Of a stretch of DNA of 64,000 nucleotides, positions 43,801 through 57,260 are shown piece after piece. Both the position numbers and the translations under genes were made by a program. Origin of the DNA: Tetranychus cinnabarinus (lineage: Eukaryota > Arthropoda > Arachnida > Trombidiformes > Tetranychidae); assembly GCA_022266195.1 (NCBI GenBank), contig WHVY01000008.1:3471501-3535500 (forward strand), given 5' to 3'. Position 1 is the first letter of the stretch; each line of letters begins with the position of its first letter. A model generated the notes under the pieces. It made no database searches and was not told the DNA's origin. It saw nothing but the letters and a program-made list of their open reading frames with translations.

Positions 43801-46800
43801 AATGTCGCAAATTTGTTTCACCATGTAACAGCCTAAACGGTTGACTCAAGTTAATGATATAAGGTTACTTTGCATTAATATTGTGACAAAAAAAGAGGCT
43901 GATAAAGCTGTTGAAAACTTATCGATCGGTAAAAGGTTAACATGAAGACTTTGATTGCAATTTACATTTTTGATTAAAAACAGACAACAATTAAAGGTCA
44001 AATATTATCATGCAAACCCAAAGAAATGTGGACAATTAATTAACGTGCTATTCCTTCAACATTAGCCTAACATAATTAAAGGTTATTTGATAGTTGAATC
44101 AATTTTCATAGTTTACCCTTAAACAAGTTTCTCGCTGCCAGTTTATTGATGATCATATTCATGGCTTTAATCAATAAGAGAGTGAAAATGAGAAAATGTA
44201 AAAACAGCTTCAATCTTGAGGGGAAAATAGGAGCAGCTAATCAATATCAGCAAGTTGTGTTCACATCACAAGCAATTTGTTTTCCTCTTTTTCATCTTCT
44301 TCTCAAATTGTTGCAGCAAACTCTTACCTCCTCTCATCATCAACATCTTGATCCATCAGTTTGCTCATCTTAATCGCAACTCTATAATTAACTATTAATA
44401 AGGCGCCATAAATCAATGAACACAAAAGAGGTTCCAGGTTTTTCTTGTTTCAGTGTTTCGTCTCTAGCTTAACCTTTTGTTGTATCAACAGTTTTGTCTT
44501 CATTTTCATGCTCATTTGTTACCGTTGATTGCACCTCTTTAATTATTATTACTCTCATTATTAACTTGCTCATGATCCTAATCAAGAGGAATGTAATTTA
44601 CTTAATTAGTGAACATGTTGATAGGTAAAATTAATTGTTATTACAAGCTTCAATTGATAAATGCTTTTCAAATTGTGATACATTTAAAAACAAAAGCAGG
44701 AGTTAATGGATGAACAAGAATAAAAGGCAACAAAAAATGAATATAAAAAAATGGTGAAAAAAAGGTTTCATGAAACAATGTTGAACATAAATTAGTAAAT
44801 GACTTAATTGCGATTTAGATTAATAGGCAACAAAAGGTGATAATTGATTAGTGAATGAGCAAAAGGGAAAATTGAAACAACCAATGAATGTGAAAGAAAT
44901 GAGAAAACATTTGAAAAGAGATTTCCAGTCGACATTTACATGATCATTATTATCATGATTAGGTACTTTGTGAGTGTGGTTAACCAGCATGTAATTTAAT
45001 GTTGACCTGTTCAAGTGCTTGTTCTTGGTGTAAAAAAAGCTGAAGAGAATGATGAAGATGATTAGGCGATGAAATAACGATGAGTCTAAATGTTTTCAAT
45101 TGTTTTTCCTGTAACGTAACAAAATATAAAATAGTAATTTACTTGTCAAAATGGAAAGTATAATTAATGAGAAAAAGATGATTTACTCGTGAAGAGGCAA
45201 GATGAAGATGATGGTGATGATGCTTGATAAAGATGTTTGATGAAGAAGGTGAAGAAAGATTATCTGAAGAGATGTAAAGATTGAAATGATTATGAAAAAT
45301 GGTTTGGCTCAACTTTTTTTGCAGAAAATGAATTTTTCAGCTTCTCCGTAATTTTTCATTAATAAAGTTAACAAAAGGTTGTTGAAATAATTTGCGCGAT
45401 TAAAGGTTAACTTGAGGATAAAAAAGCAGTTTAAAAATACAAGTTGAGCTAAATGAATCAAATTATGCAAATGGATGAAAATGATGAAAATGATGAAAAG
45501 AAAGAAGAGAAAGAAATAAAAGGCAGAAACTGGGAGGTAATAATAATGAAAAGGAGATGAAAGTAGAGGGTGGGAGGGTAAGTTGGGAGTGAATCTGTAT
45601 AAATAGTCTTTTATGGTCAAGGATATTGGAAGCGAATCTAATTTAATAATAACATTATTCCTTGTTATTGAGTTAAACCAGGTAAATGACTTTTCAGTTG
45701 AAAAGCATTTAATTTTGCTTCACTTTTTTCTTCAACAGATTTTTTCTCTCTTCTTCTTCCAACATTATCATAATCACTATTATATTTATTATATTCACAC
45801 GGTTTCCAAGTGTACAAATATGATAATATAATAATTAGGGAATGAACGGCGAAAGAAGAGGAAAAAAAAGTAACTCAAAGAACCACAAATTGGCTTCTAA
45901 TTAGAAACTGATTGTTGTCATTTATGCTTCAGGTAACAGCTTCTCATCAACTAATATGCAACATTTTTTCATTAAGTTATCATGATGATGATGATGATAA
46001 TGATGATGGTTACATGGTTATTTAATGTTGAGCCATTTTCAACTCGTTTGAAACAAAGATCTATATGATAATGGAAGTTGATATTTTTGGGAAAAAAGTG
46101 ATTTCCAGTTTAATAACAATCATAAGGATAATAATGAGCCTAATGCAAGTTGTTATGAGAAGAAATTATTTTTTTTGGTAAACTTTGAATTTCGTTGAAT
46201 GGTGAATGGTTCAATGAGCGTTATTGTTGAATATTAATTTGAGAAAAGGATTTAAGTCACACTTTTCTCACTTTTCACTTGATATGTAAATTACAAGTTA
46301 TTAATTTCAAGACTGATGGTCAAGTTGAGAGGCAAACTGAATGTCAAATCCTTTTCATAAACTTGCATTTTCATTACAAAAACATTCAACTCCGACCGCA
46401 AATGGAAAGTTGAAAGTTGATATTTCCTGTAAAGGAAAAGATGAAGCTAAAGATGAAGATAAAGATGAGGATAAAGAAGCACAAAGGCTGTTCATTTGCT
46501 GTCTTCCGTTTACCTTGTTTGTATTGCGTTTTAGGTCAAGAGGAGCTTCGGTTAGAGCTTCTGTAAAGAGTCCAATTTTCCGTTCAATTGAACGGATTAA
46601 CTGCTTAGCTTATTATTATCATTATTTAGCGATACTTAGTCAACTTGGTTGGTCAAAACGTAATTAACGAAATTGATTTTCATTGTGAATGCCTTTTCAC
46701 TGAGTCAATGTTTCCCTTCAATATTGTTATCATAATGTATATCAACATATAATTGACTATTCACCAAACCTAAACGATTAATAACAATGTTTATGTTACA

Positions 46801-49800
46801 GATTATTTCAATTCTCGAAAAGTAGTTAACAATTGAATAAACTAACCATTATTAACCTTTTGATTTGCACCTTTCATCAACTCTTTCCTTCACCGGTTTA
46901 CCTGTTTACCTTTGTGTGTTTACTTTCTGCTTCATTCCGTCCAAATGGTTAACTTTGAAACATTGAAATCCTTTTGTTCCAGGTTAACCAAGCTTGAGAC
47001 GAAACATTCATATCAATTACTTTTCACACCTTAACACCTCAACTTGTCAACATGTTGAAACATTTAAGAGATTAAAGGAAAGGGTTGATTCATTGTTACC
47101 TTTGGATTAGCAAATCTCGATTCAAAGGTCGATGAAAATTTCGACTCAAATCGACTTATCGAAATATTTTTCCTTCTTTTTTCTTCTTTATCAACAATAA
47201 TAATTCAAAATCTCATTGACAATGAGAATGGATAAAAAGAGCGAATAATCGATGTTCATGATTCATATTAGTAAATACAATATTCCATGAAATATTCCTT
47301 CAAATTTTCGATCTTCTCTTTCCTTCCAAACTCGAACCATTCATTCATTGATTCATTTATTATTATTATTATTGCTTTTATTATTATCGATATTATTATT
47401 GTTACGTTTATTATTATATTATTGTTGTATAGTAAATGTAATATCTTTGGTCCATCATCATTGTCCAGCTGCTTTTGATAGTTTTTTATCCTCAAAATCA
47501 TTTCATGTTCATTTTTCTCTTTTATTTCCTTCTTTTCTCAATTTTATCATTTTTCTTGGAACTTTTCTTTTCCCTTCATTCTCATGAAAGAAAATCAGAG
47601 AATGAGAAAAAAAATCGAGAAGAAGAAAAAAATGAAGCAAAGAAAAGCAAACTTTTCACCTCAATTGCAAGTCAATGTAAACCTTGTACTAAATTGTCGA
47701 GAAAATCAAGTTTAAAAAGATATTAGAACTCGATTTAGTCGATAATTTTGTTGCTTCATCTTCATCATGAACCAATTTAAGATGGAAAATGAAAAGGCGT
47801 GAAAATGGATGAAACATTTTCTTCCCTTCACTCCAACCGTAAAATCAAACTTTTTTTCATTATTCCTGTAATTTCCTCACTTGATCAACTTTCCTTGTTA
47901 ACCTTAAAGGTAATTGAAATAATTGATTATTATCTTTCATCTTTACCTTTTCAATTCATTGCCTTTCATCTTCATCATTTCCATTCTCATCATTCCCTTG
48001 TCATCAACTCTTTAATTCATTCTGCATCTTCCTCAATACCAATCAATCTCATCTTAACCTTGCTCTTAGCTGTAGTTGACACTGTTGAAGGAAGATGAAG
48101 AAGAGGAAAAAAAGCAGAATGAGGTAAGGATGATAAAAATGAGAATGATGAGAATAATTATTCGACAACAATGGTTGTCGGTGAAAGGGAAAGATGAGGA
48201 TGAAAAGTTGAGTGTTTAGTATTTACGAGACAATTAGCTTTTCATCCTTATCATCATCCAATATGAGAGGAAACTGATATGTCAAATAAACGTGACAATC
48301 CTCATTAAATTGAATCTCTTACATCATTAAGTTTCTCCTTTTCATTTCAACTTCAATTGTTATTGTCCTTTGCAAGGAAACAACGCAAACTAAAATAGTA
48401 CTACAATAATAGTTATAATAACAATAATAATAAAAATAATCATAATCGTAATCGTAACAATAATAATAAAAAAAAGTGTAATTCAAAGGGTTTTGAAACA
48501 AAGAGAGAATCTAATAAACATAAATTGAATAAAAGTATTCATTAACAAGTTCATTTCAATGCAATGTGCAGCTTTTGTTTTTTAATCAAAATTTAACCTT
48601 AAAGGTTGGTCCATTAACTGAATTGTGCCGATTGTGATCTTTATTCAGATTATTTTCAATTAAGGTCATGTTAAGAGTGATTATATCGATAATTATCGAT
48701 TGTTTTTTTATTGTTAGTTAATTGAATCAGTGAAAACCTATTTACAAGGATTGAGATGATTATTTAAAAACTGTAAAATGTAAATTTAAAGTGTAAATGG
48801 ATCGATATGTTTTGAGTTTATTTTACAAGTTTTGCTTTTCCCATTATTATACATTTATGATTGTATCATTGGTGGGTTAACAAGTCTAATAAAATCAATT
48901 TGGTCTTTCATTAATTATCTCAGTTGGATGTAACAGCAACTTCGCTAACCATTGACAATTAGACATGAATTTGAAGAGCTTGATTAATGTATTGAAATCG
49001 AATTTGAAAAACAAAGTACAATTAAACAGAGTAAATCAGGTACTTTGACGGTTTGAATTGCTCGGTTTACTGTGATCGTCTTTAAATCTTGAACTATTAA
49101 TATCTTGACACGTTTTAAATTCGTTTATTTCAATGTGAAAAGTAACAGAAACTTGAGATAGAGCGTCAACATGTTGAGATTTGCTAGGCTGATTGCGCGA
49201 CTAATATTGAAATGTTGATAGATCGATGCAGCAATGATAGGCAAAACTGATCTGAGTAAAATTGACCGATCACTTCGGGGTCACACAATAGTTATTAGTT
49301 ATTTAAGTTAATGCATTGGTGCCAGAAATAGCATGAGGACTAATCGAAGAATATAATCGAACGTCTCAAATGCTTTTGAATTATTTGATAATAAACGTAC
49401 CAAATCGAATAAAGTACTTTAAATTGAACACAAGTTCCATTCCTGAAACTTTTTATCATAAATTTCCAAATCGATAATAAGCATCATAAGCTTCTTATCT
49501 CAATTTCATTCAATTTGATTCGATAATTTAATCGTACTTTTCGTTATAATTTGAGAGCGAATTTCAATTTTTATCGATTGGGAGTTGCATTTATTCAGCC
49601 ATGTTTCAGCAAACCTGCTCTACTTTTATCATTCATCATTCGAGAAAAAATTCAATTCATATTTTTTTCTTTGCATGTTTCCATTATAAAAAATTAACTT
49701 TTAAATTAAATTAATAAGTTTGATCCAAAATTAGAAGGCAAACTATTTTAAAAGTAATTTCCATTTTTCATTTTCTGTTCATGAGTTGATAATTTACCAT

Positions 49801-50539
49801 TAATTTCTAGTCATGATTAATATTGAAATTGTTCAGCATTTTACATTTTCATTAGTCAATTACAAGGATCCTTGTCTTGCCATTCTTGAATATCAATCTT
49901 GAACGATTACAATGTTTAATACTTGCAACTGTTTGGTTATTTAAAGTATTAGGTCAAATCAAATTAGTAAATTAATTCAATAATTAGTTAAAGATTAATT
50001 GATGTTAAACTGAGGTAAATAAACGGCAATTGATTGGATAAATTGAATTGGCGGCATAAAAGTAGCTGTTAAATAATGAATAATGTTCAAGTTAAGTGGA
50101 TGTTGATCTGTTTTTCCTATACAAATAGGAGGTTCTTGTCTTGAAAAGGATGATGTCGGATGATAATCATCATGGGCGGAGATATGATGATGAAGTGATG
50201 AACCAATGAAATGAAGTTGAATGTCGGATAATTCAGGATGGAAACCTTTATCATCCTGATCATCATCATCATCTCTCTCTCCTAATCATCTCAATAAACA
50301 GTCAAACGGTTGTACACTTAATTTTATCAAGTTTAACCCAATATCCAAATGATGAACAAAAATGTTAACCAGTTTATTTAAAGTAAACTTCAATTGAACA
50401 ACTCGTTACAAGTTTCATTAACCAACATTAACTGTTTAATAATAGATTAATAATAATGATTAGATTGTTCAACAATCAATTAAAGTGTAATTCCGTTAAC
50501 TTGTTATGAGTGCCTCTGTGTCCTAACCTCACATTAACT
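40890..50539. other. Long intergenic region between the Polinton and Dbx
   Basis: 9.6 kb of AT-rich DNA without a gene I can support. It holds simple repeats: GAT/GAA-rich runs at 41240-41310, (GA) at 42113-42130, TTA runs near 47356-47430 and AAT runs near 48405-48475. Open frames here are short and low-complexity. Long gene-poor flanks are common around developmental homeobox genes, so control elements are likely but not visible by eye. Confidence 0.5.
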
Positions 50540-53500
50540 ATGGAGGATCGACCTGAAGAAGGTTTGTGTTCCAATGGAAGTAATTCATTGATTGCTCAAA
50601 GTGAATTAAATACTGATTCAATCAACACCAATACAATTAACACTTCAACAGCCGACACTTGTATCGATAGTAAATCGTCGCGATTATCATTCAGCATAAG
50701 TCGACTACTTTCCAAGCCAACAACATCGGATATCCAAAGCTATGGTAAAGGCTCATCGATTGTCCCTCAATCCAAATCATCACCTTCCATACCTTTAACG
50801 ATAGCACCTTCGTCTTCACCTGCATCATCTTTATCATCGTCTTCTTCATCTTCCTCTTCACCTTCCTCGCCCTTGTCACGGATTGACGAGTTTACGAGAA
50901 ATGGTAAAATCGAAGGTAATGTTAGTCCAATTTCATTTGGAAATAAATTGTCGCCAACTTTGATTACAGGGTTAAATCATTCAAATGGCAACAATCGGTC
51001 AACCTCAACAACACCTCCACCCACTCTGTCACCCTCTTCATCCTCTTCTTCATCTTCAGCTTTGCCACCTTCTTCGTCAACGACAACAGCAATAACATCA
51101 TCGTCAACCAGTGCACCGATTAACTCGTTGAGATTTGATGGTTCATTGAAAGGTTGTCCCGATAAAGATTTTGACAAATCTAGTAACCACTATGATAATG
51201 ATAATTTAATGGCTTCCAATTTTTATCATCATTACATTACCGATGCTTTTAGTGATTCAATGTTGAGACTTCATGGTGTTCACCCTCACCATCATCCGCA
51301 TCACCCTCATCTCTATCATCCTCATCCAATCACAAATGGAAATGATTCAAATTCAATTTCAAATCATCAGAGATCCTATCAATCCAGTAAGACTTTCAAC
51401 TTTTTTTCAAACTTTTCCATTCTTTCATTACTTTTCAGATTCTGATATTCAGTTAAAAAAAAGATTATTTTGAGTTATTAGTTGCTTTTGATAACACTCA
51501 TTGATATTTAATGTTTTCATAAAAATGGAATTCTAAGTTTCTCTCAATTTTATTTCTTTTTCAAGCCTATTCATCGGCAGTTGAACATAACCAGTTAATG
51601 AGACCAGCATTCAGTATAAGTCGACTTCTCTCGGCCAGTCGAAATGATTCAGTGTCCTCATCTTCATCGTCTTCAGTTTCCTCTTCAAACAACAACAACT
51701 CAAATGCCCCAAACAGCATTGCCAACAGCAACAACAACACTTTACTAAACAGCTTCAACCGATCGTCTTCAAGTTCAACTGCAACCTCAAAAGATATTGA
51801 CCCTCGAACCTACACTAATCCAGTTCTCAGATCATCTCTTTTCACTGGATCACACCATGCTCACCACCATGCTCACCATCCACACCATCCTCATCACCAT
51901 CACCACCATCATCATCCTCATCACAACAACCTGACCCTAGGCTATCCTCTAGCCTGGATGTCCAGTTCTCGAGGTAAACCTCGCCGTGGGATGATGAGAC
52001 GAGCCGTCTTTTCAGATGCACAAAGACAAGGATTAGAGAAGAGATTTCAAGTTCAAAAGTACATCTCAAAGCCGGACAGAAAGAAATTGGCCGAAGAATT
52101 GGGTCTCAAAGATTCTCAGGTTAGAATTTCATTTCAAATGAATCAAACACTTTCCAACAAAAATACTTCTCAATGAAACTCTTTCTTTATGAAAATTTCC
52201 AACTAAAATATTCTGTTCTTCCCACCCAACCCAACTTCACTAATTATTCAATATTTATAAGAATCAAGTCAGACTAGTCCCTTGATAAACTAAATCTGAG
52301 CGAATCTGACAGTTTCCATGATGCTGTTGTCAATGATTTGTAAGGAACTTGAGATTATTAGATTTTTGGCAAGAAAAGGCTGTTCTGTTGTTCACCAGAC
52401 TATTATCATGTTTTCACACCGAGCAACTCTCATAACGTACTTGAGTCGAGATAACAAATCGCATTTAAACCAACCTTTTACTCCTCCTCATGATCATCAT
52501 GATCTTGATGATTATCTTGATAATCTTGATGTTCATTCAATAACATGATCATTATTGTTGTCGAGCAAAGTCAAAATTGATTAATTATTCTCCATCAAAG
52601 TCGACTTTGAATAAAATTGAAAAGTCAACAAATAGTAAAATAAACCTTTTCTCATTAAAATGATAAACACCTTCAATATCAATATTTTCATTCCAATCGT
52701 CAGTTTCAAAGTAAACAGAATCTTGAATGGAAAAGAATGAAAAAGAATGAAAAATGGCGAAACAAACTTATGATAAACATGATGGATCATGATTAAAGTG
52801 GGATGAAAAGAAGAAAATTATTCATTCAAATTATTTCCATTTCCATTGAAATTGCCTCTCAATGAATAAGTAAAGTACAAGCCAAGGAAAACATTGAAAA
52901 GAAATCATTTTTTTCCATTCAATCCTTTCCATTGTTATTGAAGGAAATCCGAAAAGTTCCAAATTTGACAACAATAATGATAATATTAATAAAACATGGA
53001 ATAAGGCAAAACCAGAATTCATATTTATTACCTGAATCTGATTTAAAGGGAAACACGAAAACAGAAGTAAATAAGGTAACCATGAATTTTTTAGGCCAAA
53101 AAATGGAATCAAACTTTTTTCCATTTTCCTGAATTCATTCAACAGTTAATTGATTCAATTACACAATTTACAATCAATCGCAATTGCAATCAACAGTCAC
53201 GCCCAATCGATTTCAAGTTTAGACAAAATTCAAGGTTCAAGATGAGATGTGAATCAAGAGATGATTATCATGATTTGCTTACGGCTGCAATTAATTTGCA
53301 AATTGATTGAGTCGGTTAATTGGTTCGATTGATTTGGATTTAATTTAAAGAATTAATTATTAACTTTTTTCCAATTCGCATTCATTTTTCATGAAGTTTG
53401 AGGAACTTTTGCATTTCGATTTTCAGTGAAAATAAATTATGAAATTTTCTGCTGCTAATCATGATTATCTCTATTCATTGCATGGGATTGTAATGCAAGT

Positions 53501-56500
53501 TTTTTTGTTTTTATTGTGTTTCAATCAAATTAACTATTAAAGACTGAGCAAAGACTTAATTACAGGTTGAATGAGACAGTTAATTTGGACACTTTTGAAT
53601 AAATTAATGATTGGTTTCATTGAAAGGTTAAAGTGACTCTTTCTTTTGCATCCCATCATCATCCTTGTCATCATTATTGTTTGATAAAACTAATGAAACC
53701 AATTAAAAGGCAAATAGCTTGAGGTTAAATTAATTATTAATTAGGACGGCAACTAGATAATATAAATTAAAAATGTTATTAAACTGCTGAAAGACTTTTG
53801 TGAGGGCAGAAAATTGTTCATCTGATAGTTGAGTGATTATCAGACATTAGTATGGACAAGTCCTGGACAAGAAGCCAATCGATGAGGAAAAATGTGTACA
53901 AGTTTAGTCAATTTGCTCAGTTTTTATTGGAAAATAATTGCACCTAATTTAGTGTCTAATTTGTTTATTTGGCTTTGACTTATTGCATTACCTCGAACAA
54001 CCTTTTGGCATCTAATTTGCTGCCCAATTCAGAGTTTAATTTTTCTTGAAATTGACTCAAGTCATCTGTTAGCAGTTTCTTGCTGAATGAGATTATCTTA
54101 TATCATGCTCTGCAGAAGAGCCGTTTAAGTTGTAAATGTTATGTCTTTTGGCACTCGATGTCCGTACTAAAGCAAATTATTATTGAATTAATTCATTGAT
54201 TTTGTCTGTATTTTTTTAGTACGGGCATTGTGTCTCAGTGCGGACACTTACATAATGTTATTTTGCAAGGGTTGGACTAACTTTACTATTGAGAAGGAAA
54301 GATGTGACAGCTTAACATTTGATCAAATAGATTGGTAGAGTTTCGTGAAGCATTAGAGCTTCTTATTGTTGCTATTTTGCAACAAATATCTAATGAATAA
54401 TTCACATGTCCTTTAGAGGTCAAATAACAAAGGGACCTTGATGGAACTTGAAAGTTATAATTACAGTTCATGATTCAAATAACGCAAGTCTTCGATTAAT
54501 GTGCAAGACCTTTAGGACCAACAATTCCTGGGTACAGTAATTCCAGAAAACCGGCATAAAAGATGAAAAATGCAAGTATGAATAAGAATAAAAGTTAAGA
54601 ATCAATTTGCTATTCCATAAGATTAAGTGCAGTAACAGCCTCTAATCTCAAAACTTTTTTTCATTTTCATCGCCTTCAAGCTTTTATTTTCTAGGTTTTC
54701 TTTCATCTTTTCGCTGTCTCTATCTTTTGAGTAAACTGTGCTTGTTAGTTAATAGTGTTAATTAACTTGTAATGTGAGATGCTAAGACAGGTGAAGTAGT
54801 CACCTTGAAATCCTTCAATACCGAAGTCTCTAAAATCCTTATCTCGAGAAGCAACAAAAGCTCGTGATTCCTCATTTGTTTGTATTTAAATCAGAGACTT
54901 TGTCTAAAGTTAAATGAATGTAATTGAAACACTAATTAAGGCAACTTCAGCACCTATCGTAACTTTGCTATATTAATCGAAAAATCGAGTTTGAAATAAA
55001 ATTTCCTGAAGTTTGAAGATGAAAACAGAAAGAAATAAAAGGCAAAATAAGCAAAAAAGCAAATGGTTCAACCCATGAACATTTTGAGCATCAAATTATC
55101 ACAAACATTCCTCAAACTTAATGCTGAAAAGGGCAACACCAAATCAGTGAAACACTGAAAAGCCAATCGAGTTAACAGTGTTAATAAAAGCTAGTTTGTT
55201 GAAAAGCTTTTATCAATCATCAACATCATTAGTACAACAATCATAAATGGGTAAATGCTGTTGCCACTGCTTCCCTCACCAAATATCGTGTAACACAACA
55301 AAAGCATTTTCACTTAGCCAACCTCCAAAAGTCTGCCTTTTCAAGGCAACAATTGCGCACAAAATCACTTTTGCCCACAAAACAAACTATAATATTAATA
55401 AAATTAATACCAAGTTGAGTCAAAAAAGGGTTCGTCCTTTGAAGTTTATCGGTAAACATGGCGCAAACCCTCCCATTAACTGGTTCATTTAAAATCAATC
55501 TTCAAGCCAAAAAGGTTAAAACAGACTTTTATTAAATAGTGAAACAAAAAGGAAAAGTAAAAACAAAAAATGAAATGAAAAGGCAAACTTGCATGAAGCA
55601 AATTAAGTTGTTTGCATGAATGTTACAGATTAATCTTAATCATCATTATATTCATTATCACAATCAACTGAAACAAGTAGCAAAAGTACATTTCCAATGT
55701 TAATACCAACAATTGGCTAAACACTTGCAAATGTTGAACAAATTAAAAGTCAATTAAATGTTTCCTTTTCCTCAACAATTGTTGACCAGTTAAACATGAT
55801 TGATAAATGAACATGAAATGAAGATTTGAAGATACAAATGATACTTTTGTTGCCCAAACTGATTGTACAAATTGAGACAAATTGTGAGAAACTGATACTG
55901 ATACTTTAACAATGATTTATGCATGTTGATGCTGTTCACCTTCAACCCAATCATCAACCTCATCAAGTTAGTAGTAACATGTTCCCTAACGTGACTTGCG
56001 GCCTTAACACGCATTCCGTGGCTGGTGCTAAATGCACTTTAAATGAGGCCCAATGATAACTAAACCTCTTACCTATTATTATTATGATTATTAAATGATA
56101 TTTAAAGAGCAAATTTAACAAGATGGAAACAAGGTAAAACAAATATCATCATCATAAATGATAAAAGTGCTCACCTTAAATTTTCATCCATTTTCATGTT
56201 TCATCAATCGTTACTATTAAATTGAACCTTGCCATTATTATTATCATTATCATTGATCAAAGAAAAGATTTTTTCTTTCTTCTATTTCTTTTTTTCTGCC
56301 TTTTCCATCCTCGCCATCATTTTAACCAACTATCTTTTGAATTTGATTTAGTTTTTAGCTTTTATGGTTCTCATCACCAATCAAGGTGATGAGAGTTAAA
56401 TGATGATGATGATAAATCATGTTTCCTTGTTTACCTTTCTTCCCAATGACAAAGCCTTTCAAGACATTAACATATCATTTCACATTAATATCATTTGGGA

Positions 56501-57231
56501 AAAACATCTCAATTTATTTGGTTCGCTGCGATTATCATGATAATTTAGATGAGATTAGATGATTTCTGGGTTGGGCCATTCTCCTCCCCATCATCTTCTC
56601 ATCTTCTCATCACCTTCTTCTCTCAACATGTTTTCAAAGCATTTGTTTAATATTCTTGTTCAGGTCAAATCGTTTTAAGGGTCATAAAATTATTATCACT
56701 ATAATCATCGTTATCATCATCATCAATAGTTGAACATTCATTTCATTTTCAAATAAACTCATCTCAACCGTTCCCTGAAACCATTCAATTAACATTTTAA
56801 TTGAATCAAATTCTTGCATCTTCGAGATTCACAGAAATTTTTCTTTCTTCTCTTCTTCACAATAGTTATTATGCATGATAAAGTTGATTTAAAAATCTAT
56901 GAATATTGATTGGAAAAGAGTCGATGAATTTTGCTCTTTTGTTTGAGTAAAGGTTTTTTCATAGTTTTGCATTATTTTTGTATCTTTACAGGTTAAAATT
57001 TGGTTCCAAAATCGTCGAATGAAATGGCGAAATTCTAAGGAAAGAGAATTGTTATCTCATGGTGGATCTCGTGAGCAAACATTGCCGACCAAAAATAATC
57101 CCAATCCTGATTTGACTGATGTAGGAGTCAATGAGAAGTCTTCCAGTAAATCTTCATCTTCCCTGTCAACAAGCAGTAAAACATCGAAAGATAAAAACTT
57201 GATAAATAGGTTTAAAGTTGAAGATGGCTAA
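50540..57231 (+). CDS. Dbx: Dbx-class homeobox transcription factor, three coding exons
   Basis: Exons 50540-51386, 51566-52119 and 56992-57231 join in frame (phases 1 and 0; 546 residues). The start is the ATG of MEDRPEEGLC. The homeodomain (residues 424-483) is split by a 4.87-kb intron after its position 44 (LKDSQ | VKIWFQNRRMKW). Diagnostic Dbx sequence surrounds it: GKPRRGMMRRAVFSD before helix 1, QKYISKPDRKKLAEELGL, and the C-terminal flank RNSKERELLSHGGSREQTLP. Two FSISRLL motifs (residues 51-57 and 298-304) match the eh1 Groucho-binding pattern, so it is probably a repressor. The rest is Ser/Asn/Thr-rich, with a His-rich stretch just before the homeodomain. Dbx proteins pattern the nervous system in known animals. 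Confidence 0.95.
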
Positions 57232-57254
57232 AGGTGATTCAAGATTATCAGATT

Positions 57255-57260
57255 AATAAA
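57255..57260 (+). promoter_or_regulatory. Dbx: Candidate polyadenylation signal of Dbx
   Basis: AATAAA 23 bases after the stop codon. Other AATAAA copies follow downstream, so the real 3' end is uncertain. Confidence 0.3.

Noticed and set aside
46341..46667. 108-residue frame with an acidic Lys/Asp stretch
   Set aside because: No recognisable domain and the acidic part is a simple repeat.
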